From contig JAKAKU010000022.1 of assembly GCA_021824385.1 (NCBI GenBank), forward strand, positions 1 to 9,025: a DNA stretch of 9,025 nt. The letters run 5' to 3'. Source of the DNA: a bacterium (GTDB lineage: Bacteria > Patescibacteriota > Microgenomatia > UBA8517). The position numbers were made by a program, and so were the translations under genes. This document shows positions 3,926 through 9,025 of this stretch, one piece after another (the stretch's first letter is position 1; every line of letters begins with the position of its first letter). The notes under the pieces were generated by a model, which had not been told where the DNA came from, did no database searches, and was given only the letters and a program-made list of their open reading frames with translations.

Positions 3926-6133
3926 ATGAAAAAAATTAAAAAGATTATAACAACCGTAGCACTTTTCAGTGTTTTAACGAGCCAAAGTGCAGTTTTTGCG
4001 TATGCACAGGCTGACATTCCGACCCCACCCCCAGTTCCGAGTGCTCCTGATGTACCAACGGCACCACCCGCACCTACTCCTCCACCGCTTCCCACCACTC
4101 CGCCGCTTCCAACTGTTCAACCGTCAGCTATTCCTGAACCGACTCCAGTTGCTACGAAAAAACCCAAACCAGTGAGTACACCATCACCAGTTCCAACACC
4201 AGACGGTGTTTCTGGAAATACCAGTGGAGGAGGAAGTTCTTCCACTCCACAACCAAGTAGTACCCCCGCGCCTACCGCTACACCAGCAAATACTGTTATC
4301 GGGGGAGATGGAGGACAATCACAAAACGGGCAGACCGGAGGATCGGCAATTACGACAGGTGACGCTACTACCAATGGAAGTATTTCAACTGCAGCTAATA
4401 CGAATAGTTCAGTCTCTCCGGCAACTTCAAGCAGTGGAAGCGGAATAACCGTACAAAATGGAGGAAACGGTGCAGACTCAACAAATAATGGATCTATTTC
4501 AACGGTTGATAACAACATCACTGCCCAAAACAACAGCGCAACTGTCGCAAACAATTTAAGTGTTTCTACGGTAACAGGAGACAATAACACGTCTAAAAAC
4601 ACGGGCGGTGACAACAGCATCAAAACTGGAGACGCAAACACTTCGGGAACTATTATTTCTGCCTTAAATACCAATATTTCAGGCGTTCAAGTATCACAAT
4701 TTAATGTCGCCGATGATCAAGTGGGTGACCTTATACTCGACTTTAACGCAAATTGTGTGTCTGGTTGTAATTCTGGAAAAGCAAATGCTACCAATACTGG
4801 AAATGGTGCCGGATCTACAAACAATGCACTTGCAGATGCCACCACAAACAATGTAACTTTCCAAAATAACGATGCGACGGTTGCCAATTCAATGACATTG
4901 GACGCAAACAGTGGCGATAACACTTCGAGCAAAAATACCGGTGGAGACAGTAGTATTAAAACTGGAGATGCAAACGTATCAGCAAATGTACTTACCTTCG
5001 CCAACAATAATGTAGCGGGCAATGTATATTACGGAGAAGTTAATATTTATGGCAACTTAACGGGAAACATTGTACTTCCACAATCAGTTCTTGATTCATT
5101 GGCAACCACAGCAAATACCAACAATGGTGCGGATTCCACCAATAATGCAAGTAGTTCCAATACAACAAACAACACCACAACGCAAAACAACACGGCCGTA
5201 ATTGATAACAATGTGAACATCAATGCACAAACAGGTGACAATGCGACTGACAAAAACACCGATGGTAACAATGAAGTAACGACCGGAGACAGTAGTGTAA
5301 CCGCGAATGTGGTGAATATCGTGAATAACAATATTTCAGGGGGTAACTGGTGGCTTGTTATTGTAAATGAAGCGGGTAAGTGGGTGGGGAAAATTGTGGG
5401 AGCACCGAATAGTGAAGGAAATGTAGCCGCGTCAAGTGGCACCGAGCTTACCGTTGACCAAAACGGGAACGTAACCGCCAGTAATAATGGAAATGGGGCT
5501 GACTCAACCAACAATACGAGTACCAACACAACAACAAATAATGAAACCACTCAAAACAACACCGCGCATATTACCAATAATGTGAATTTGTCAGCAAATA
5601 CTGGAGGTAACACGGCATCCAAAAATACTGGTGGTGACTCATCAATTACTACGGGGGACGCACAAGTAATTGCAAACCTCGTCAACTTTGTAAACAACAA
5701 TATCTCAGGAGGAGGAAAGCTTTTGGTAACCGTTGTAAACGTATTTGGAAGCTGGCTTGGAGACTTCATTGCTCCCGGTGCCACTTCGCCAACCCCAGCT
5801 CCAGCATCTGCACAGTCTACTCCGGCTCCAACTCAAAATTCAGTTGCGAGTACTCAAAACACCAACACAAGTTCTGGTAGTTCGTCTGTAGTAAATACTC
5901 CGGCTCCCGTCAAGACTGTTCATCCAATTGCACTGGCCTCTTTAATTCATTCAAATAAGCAAAAGACACTCGCAGATTCCAAAAATACAAATGGAGTAAA
6001 TCCACAAGTGTTGGGTGCTTCAACAACAGCAGCGGATAGCAATAATGCCATCAATATTAACCTCGCGTGGCTTCTTCCAATAGGAATTGTAGGCGGATTA
6101 TTTGCTGTATTAAAGCGCCGATTTGCCAGATAA
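3926..6133 (+). CDS. Membrane-anchored surface protein: Pro-rich stalk plus four Asn/Thr-rich repeats
   Basis: This is a 735-residue protein. It has a Sec signal peptide (MKKIKK, hydrophobic 7-18, likely cut near residue 26-28), a Pro/Thr-rich region (31-120), a half repeat (about 126-160), and four full repeats starting at 180, 292, 399 and 522. A second Pro/Ser/Thr linker (618-662) leads to a C-terminal hydrophobic anchor (about 713-729) and a basic end KRRFAR. The repeat is GNGADSTNN, N-x-T-x-Q-N-N-x-A-x-x-x-N-N, TGDNxxxKNTGGDxSIxTGDA, the same family as the gene upstream, with longer tails (107-123 residues per repeat). Tails of repeats 3 and 4 share NNNISGG, then a hydrophobic strand, VN, GxW and AP. 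Anchor plus positive end suggests retention in the cytoplasmic membrane; there is no LPxTG motif. A fibre or adhesin role is inferred, not shown. It begins 92 nt after the previous stop, with no Shine-Dalgarno. Confidence 0.88.
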   Translation: MKKIKKIITTVALFSVLTSQSAVFAYAQADIPTPPPVPSAPDVPTAPPAPTPPPLPTTPPLPTVQPSAIPEPTPVATKKPKPVSTPSPVPTPDGVSGNTSGGGSSSTPQPSSTPAPTATPANTVIGGDGGQSQNGQTGGSAITTGDATTNGSISTAANTNSSVSPATSSSGSGITVQNGGNGADSTNNGSISTVDNNITAQNNSATVANNLSVSTVTGDNNTSKNTGGDNSIKTGDANTSGTIISALNTNISGVQVSQFNVADDQVGDLILDFNANCVSGCNSGKANATNTGNGAGSTNNALADATTNNVTFQNNDATVANSMTLDANSGDNTSSKNTGGDSSIKTGDANVSANVLTFANNNVAGNVYYGEVNIYGNLTGNIVLPQSVLDSLATTANTNNGADSTNNASSSNTTNNTTTQNNTAVIDNNVNINAQTGDNATDKNTDGNNEVTTGDSSVTANVVNIVNNNISGGNWWLVIVNEAGKWVGKIVGAPNSEGNVAASSGTELTVDQNGNVTASNNGNGADSTNNTSTNTTTNNETTQNNTAHITNNVNLSANTGGNTASKNTGGDSSITTGDAQVIANLVNFVNNNISGGGKLLVTVVNVFGSWLGDFIAPGATSPTPAPASAQSTPAPTQNSVASTQNTNTSSGSSSVVNTPAPVKTVHPIALASLIHSNKQKTLADSKNTNGVNPQVLGASTTAADSNNAININLAWLLPIGIVGGLFAVLKRRFAR
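4463..5776 (+). repeat. Four in-frame coding repeats of about 320-370 bp in the second repeat protein
   Basis: Repeat starts at the GNGADS-type codons are near 4463, 4799, 5120 and 5489, spaced 336, 321 and 369 bp. Each unit has the shared core (GNGADS, Q-N-N, TGDN, KNTGGD, TGDA) and a tail of variable length. A truncated unit holding only the TGGSAITTGDA part precedes them near 4301-4405. The DNA copies have diverged. Confidence 0.8.
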
Positions 6134-6162
6134 TTTGTTACTGCCAAACATAAATCTTCGTA

Positions 6163-6168
6163 TATAAT
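6163..6168 (+). promoter_or_regulatory. -10 box directly upstream of the gene at 6175 (leaderless promoter)
   Basis: A perfect TATAAT ends 6 nt before the ATG at 6175, so the predicted transcription start coincides with the start codon. No good -35 is visible at 16-18 bp. This spacing matches that before tsaE. Confidence 0.55.
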
Positions 6169-6174
6169 GAATGT

Positions 6175-6750
6175 ATGGTGAACATTGTTTTTACCGTTGT
6201 ATCTCTTTTGGTACTTGTTGTTGCAGTTGTTACGAAGAGTCAGACTTCCGCTGTTTTACCAAATCAAACCGAAACAGAAGTCCTTTCTGCAACTAGCCAA
6301 GAAACTCCAATTGAAACTGCTTCACCATCTCCTACCCCAACTCCGACTCCTACAAACACACCCATGGTAACTGCTACCGCCAGTGCCACCCCGAAGCCAA
6401 CGGTCCAGTCGACAGCTCAAACATCAATTTCTGAGTGGGTATACACGGGTCAGATTTCCGATAAATCTCAAACAGAGGACGCATTGAGTTTTACGACAAC
6501 TGACGACCCTAAGACAGTAACTGCATGGTATAAACAAAAGATGACAACACTCGGATTTAGTACAAAGAGCGTTATTCAAACACAAAGCAATGCAAAGGTA
6601 TTGAATAAAATTGCAGGCTCGGGTGAGCGGGGAAGTGTGGCGATAGAAATCGCTGAGGACTCAAAAAATGCCCCTACTCATGTAACGGTAACCCTCGACA
6701 CTAGAGCTCGCTCGTCTGATGTCCATGTCTCGGTAAACAATTCAATTTAA
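6175..6750 (+). CDS. Membrane-anchored stalk protein with a small C-terminal domain, unknown function
   Basis: The 191-residue product has a short hydrophobic N-terminal segment (residues 2-20), a Pro/Thr/Ser-rich linker with PTPTPTP (about 41-82), and one globular domain (86-176). The domain contains YTGQISDKSQ, LSFTTTDDPKTVTAWYKQKM and LGFSTKS, then an alternating beta-type segment (GSVAIEIAED, THVTVTLD). The pattern of a D-D-P followed by V-x-x-W-Y-x-x-K and G-F is like small extracytoplasmic domains often seen in Patescibacteria predicted proteins, but I cannot name the family. No lipobox is seen. The start at 6175 is supported by TATAAT at 6163-6168, giving a leaderless mRNA; an ATG at 6171 is out of frame. 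It sits between the repeat-protein genes and pilB, so it likely belongs to the cell-surface block. Confidence 0.8.
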   Translation: MVNIVFTVVSLLVLVVAVVTKSQTSAVLPNQTETEVLSATSQETPIETASPSPTPTPTPTNTPMVTATASATPKPTVQSTAQTSISEWVYTGQISDKSQTEDALSFTTTDDPKTVTAWYKQKMTTLGFSTKSVIQTQSNAKVLNKIAGSGERGSVAIEIAEDSKNAPTHVTVTLDTRARSSDVHVSVNNSI

Positions 6751-6772
6751 TCTTCTTACTTTAGTCCTCTTT

Positions 6773-6783
6773 TGTTATATACT
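6773..6783 (+). promoter_or_regulatory. Probable extended -10 element upstream of pilB
   Basis: TGTTATATACT contains TGnTATATA (6773-6781) overlapping TATACT (6778-6783). Transcription would start near 6790, about 15 nt before the ATG at 6805, with no Shine-Dalgarno. The -35 is weak (TTCTTA, 6753-6758). Confidence 0.4.
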
Positions 6784-6804
6784 GAATTTAGCTGTAATCT
6801 GCCC

Positions 6805-8484
6805 ATGAATATCGCTCCAGAAACCTTAAAACAAATTGTCGTGCGCTCCGGCCTCGTGCCTGAAGCTGAGTTTGATAACGCCGCTCAAACGGCACGCGAT
6901 TTGGGTCGCCCTATTGAAGATATTTTGGTTTTTCGCGGATTTTTAAATAGTGCGATTTATTCCAAACTCATTGCCGACTACTTGCATGTTGGCTGGCTTG
7001 ATATGAAACATGTGCTCGTGTCCGATGACGCTTTGGCGCTTCTTCCGCAGAATTTGGCCAAGACCTATAAAATGGTTCCGCTCGGACTGGAGAACGAAAA
7101 ACTCAAACTTGCCATGAGTGATCCGACAGATGTGGAAGCACTCGAATTCGCTAAGCGTTTCACCGGCCGTGAACTCATTCCATTCTACTTAAGCCCGGAA
7201 GACTTTAGCCGAGCGCTCTCACAATATAAAAGAAACTTTAAAGGGGAATTTGATAAAGCAATTTCAGAAAACGTAGCAAAGGCAGAAGAAGGAGGAGATC
7301 TCAAAAAAGCGTCGGAAGATTTGCCCGTCGTAAAAATACTCGACACTATTATGGAATATGCCGTTGCACAGCGTGCGAGTGACGTACACATTGAAACCCA
7401 GGAAACCGATGTGATTGTCCGCTTCCGTGTTGATGGCGACTTACGCGATATTGTGCGCTTACCTGAAAAAATTGAAGAGCCGCTCATAGCTCGTATAAAA
7501 ATTCTCTCAAACTTAAAGCTTGATGAGCGCCGAATTCCTCAGGATGGCCGTTACAAGCTCACCATAAATGATGAAGTTATTGCCCTTCGTGTTTCTATAA
7601 TTCCTGGCTTTTATGGGGAAAACGTGGTTATGCGTATTCTCCGTGAAAGCGCCCGTCCAGCGAGCTTGGAAGAACTCGGGCTCATGGGCAAAAATTTGGA
7701 ACTCGTTAAAAATGCCATCGAGGCTCCAAACGGAATGATTCTGGTGACCGGTCCTACCGGATCGGGTAAAACCACAACACTGTATTCACTTCTGACAATT
7801 CTAAATACCATAGATGTAAAGATTTGTACGATTGAGGATCCAATCGAATATGGTGTAAGTCGTGTGACGCAAATTCAAGTAAACCCCAAGGCCGGTCTTG
7901 ATTTTGCTGCAGGACTTCGAGCGCTTCTGCGACATGACCCTGACATCATGATGGTGGGAGAAATTCGTGATAAAGAAACTGCTGAAATTGCCGTACACTC
8001 TGCCCTCACTGGACATTTGGTACTCTCAACCCTTCACACCAATGACGCGGCAAGTGCTCTTCCTAGACTGGTCGATATGGGAGTTGAAGGCTATTTGGCT
8101 GCATCAACATTAAACCTTGTTATTGCACAGCGCCTGATTCGAAAAATTTGTACCGTTTGTATTAAAGAATACACACCAGATGCCGCGGTTATGGCAAAGC
8201 TTGTAGCCGAACATCACATTAATCCCGCTCGTCAAAAGTTTTATAAAGGTGAGGGATGTGCAGAGTGTCATGGAAGCGGATTTTTAGGCCGGATTGGTAT
8301 TTATGAAGTGCTTCCAATCTCCGAAAAAATCCGCACATTGGTTACCAAAAAAGTGGCAAGTGATGAAATTTTAAAAACAGCAAAAGAAGAAGGAATGACT
8401 ACGATGATGCAAGATGGCTTAAACAAAGTTTCATCGGGTTTTACGACAATTGAGCAAGTACTTCAGGCGGTGACTGACGACTAA
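6805..8484 (+). CDS. pilB: Type IV pilus assembly ATPase PilB (GspE family)
   Basis: PilB is the cytoplasmic hexameric ATPase that powers pilin polymerisation through the platform protein PilC. The 559-residue product fits the family length. Residues 1-150 form the N-terminal GspE_N-type domain. The core shows SDVHIE (about 192-197), the Walker A GPTGSGKTTT (316-325, Lys322), an Asp box EDPIEY (344-349), the Walker B DPDIMMVGEIRD (378-389), and a His box LTGHLVLSTLHTND (401-414). The zinc-binding pairs are C449xxC452 and C485xxC488, with GRIGIYEVL after them. The in-frame TTG at 6772 would add 11 unlike residues and lies within the -10 box, so ATG 6805 is chosen. pilC follows after 6 nt. The four Cys favour PilB over PilT retraction ATPases; a type II secretion GspE is possible but less likely in this context. 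Confidence 0.95.
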   Translation: MNIAPETLKQIVVRSGLVPEAEFDNAAQTARDLGRPIEDILVFRGFLNSAIYSKLIADYLHVGWLDMKHVLVSDDALALLPQNLAKTYKMVPLGLENEKLKLAMSDPTDVEALEFAKRFTGRELIPFYLSPEDFSRALSQYKRNFKGEFDKAISENVAKAEEGGDLKKASEDLPVVKILDTIMEYAVAQRASDVHIETQETDVIVRFRVDGDLRDIVRLPEKIEEPLIARIKILSNLKLDERRIPQDGRYKLTINDEVIALRVSIIPGFYGENVVMRILRESARPASLEELGLMGKNLELVKNAIEAPNGMILVTGPTGSGKTTTLYSLLTILNTIDVKICTIEDPIEYGVSRVTQIQVNPKAGLDFAAGLRALLRHDPDIMMVGEIRDKETAEIAVHSALTGHLVLSTLHTNDAASALPRLVDMGVEGYLAASTLNLVIAQRLIRKICTVCIKEYTPDAAVMAKLVAEHHINPARQKFYKGEGCAECHGSGFLGRIGIYEVLPISEKIRTLVTKKVASDEILKTAKEEGMTTMMQDGLNKVSSGFTTIEQVLQAVTDD

Positions 8485-8490
8485 AAACAT

Positions 8491-9025
8491 ATGGCACTCT
8501 TTGTATATAAGGCTCAGTCAACGCGAGATAACACCATCATTGAAGATACGATTCAGGCGGCAAACAGAAATGATGCCGCCGCCAATCTCAAGGCAAATGG
8601 CTACCAAGTGCTCTCAATGCGTTCAGTTGATACGGGAAAAGCGTTGTTTGGTGGGGGCGTTGGCGTTTCTGAAAAAGCTGCTTTTTGCAGATTTTTGTCA
8701 ACCATGCTTCGGAGTGGCATGTCTATTCCGGAAGCCGTAGAAATTATTCGTGAAGAAACAAAAAACAAACAGATGCAGCGCATTCTGGCTGATATTTCGT
8801 TTCAAACCCAAAAGGGAAAGAGTTTGTCTTCAGTACTTTCAAATTACAAACAAGATTTCGATCCCATTTTTTTAACGATGATTCGGGTGGGAGAATCGAG
8901 TGGAACCCTTGAAAAATCGTTTCAATATTTAAGTAAACAACTTGCCGCATCACACGAACTTACACAAAAAGTAAAAGGCTCTATGATGTATCCTGCCGTG
9001 ATTGTTGTTGCAATGTTTGGTAACG
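8491..9025 (+). CDS. pilC: Type IV pilus inner-membrane platform protein PilC (GspF family), 3' end cut by window
   Basis: The frame opens at ATG 8491, 6 nt after the pilB stop, and runs off the window with 178 codons read; full-length PilC is about 350-400 residues. It starts MALFVYKAQS, the usual PilC opening. The first T2SSF domain is recognisable: FCRFLSTMLRSGMSIPEAVEII (about 65-86), GKSLSSVL (109-116), and FLTMIRVGESSGTLEKSF (127-144), followed by KVKGSMMYPAVIVVAMF (160-176), the beginning of the first membrane segment. The family sits in the cytoplasmic membrane and links PilB to the growing pilus. It is almost certainly co-transcribed with pilB. No Shine-Dalgarno is present, so expression may rely on translational coupling. 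The Ala-rich N-terminal domain (20-60) is the poorly conserved part, as expected. Confidence 0.93.
   Translation, partial: MALFVYKAQSTRDNTIIEDTIQAANRNDAAANLKANGYQVLSMRSVDTGKALFGGGVGVSEKAAFCRFLSTMLRSGMSIPEAVEIIREETKNKQMQRILADISFQTQKGKSLSSVLSNYKQDFDPIFLTMIRVGESSGTLEKSFQYLSKQLAASHELTQKVKGSMMYPAVIVVAMFGN

Noticed and set aside
2658..5776. CRISPR array or mobile element from the repeated DNA
   Set aside because: The repeats are in-frame, diverged and protein-coding, with no constant short repeat, unique spacers, transposase or inverted ends.
4117..5784. Long minus-strand open frames across the repeat proteins (for example 4117-4674 and 5047-5550)
   Set aside because: They are antisense shadows of Asn/Thr/Gly-rich codons, which rarely give stops on the opposite strand. 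Their translations are low-complexity Val/Leu/Ser/Pro-rich without domains, and they have no start signals.
6772..6804. TTG start for pilB at 6772
   Set aside because: It lies inside the predicted -10 element and would add 11 residues unlike PilB N-termini; ATG 6805 has typical N-terminal sequence.

Overview
The window reads as a stretch of a small-genome bacterium of the Candidate Phyla Radiation (Patescibacteria). This is inferred from several things together: tightly packed short genes, many membrane-anchored proteins with Pro/Thr-rich stalks, a half-length TsaB, almost no Shine-Dalgarno sequences, and -10 boxes lying directly before start codons. The style of the Pro/Thr-rich stalks fits Microgenomates-type genomes, but I cannot fix the phylum from this sequence. 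TGA works as a stop (for example at 308-310, 1439-1441 and 2278-2280), so the TGA=Gly code of Gracilibacteria/Absconditabacteria does not apply. All supported genes lie on the + strand.

Layout. (1) 1-1441, housekeeping cluster: the end of a Pro-rich protein with a C-terminal membrane anchor, a VanZ-like membrane protein, then tsaE and a short tsaB for the t6A modification of tRNA. (2) 1473-2280: a consensus-like promoter, a membrane-anchored protein with a probable Ig-like (DUF4352-type) domain, and a 60-residue DUF2292-like protein. (3) 2281-2555: a non-coding region with a near-consensus promoter, a strong intrinsic terminator only about 50 nt after the predicted transcription start, a hairpin that would compete with it, and further hairpins before the next start codon. 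It is either an attenuated leader or a small RNA gene. (4) 2556-6133: two exported proteins built from the same Asn/Thr/Gly-rich repeat (GNGADS ... NTGGD ... TGDA), four full copies in each. The first has no obvious anchor; the second has a Pro-rich N-terminal stalk and a C-terminal membrane anchor. A stable hairpin lies between them. (5) 6175-6750: an anchored stalk protein with a small globular domain. (6) 6805-9025: the type IV pilus assembly ATPase PilB, then the start of the inner-membrane platform protein PilC, cut by the window end.

Functional picture (inference): regions 3-6 form a cell-surface block, with probable fibrous repeat proteins, an anchored stalk protein and type IV pilus machinery. 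The possible new biology is the pair of repeat proteins behind a structured, terminator-containing leader, and the recurring arrangement in which the -10 box sits 6-13 nt before the start codon, implying leaderless or nearly leaderless mRNAs.
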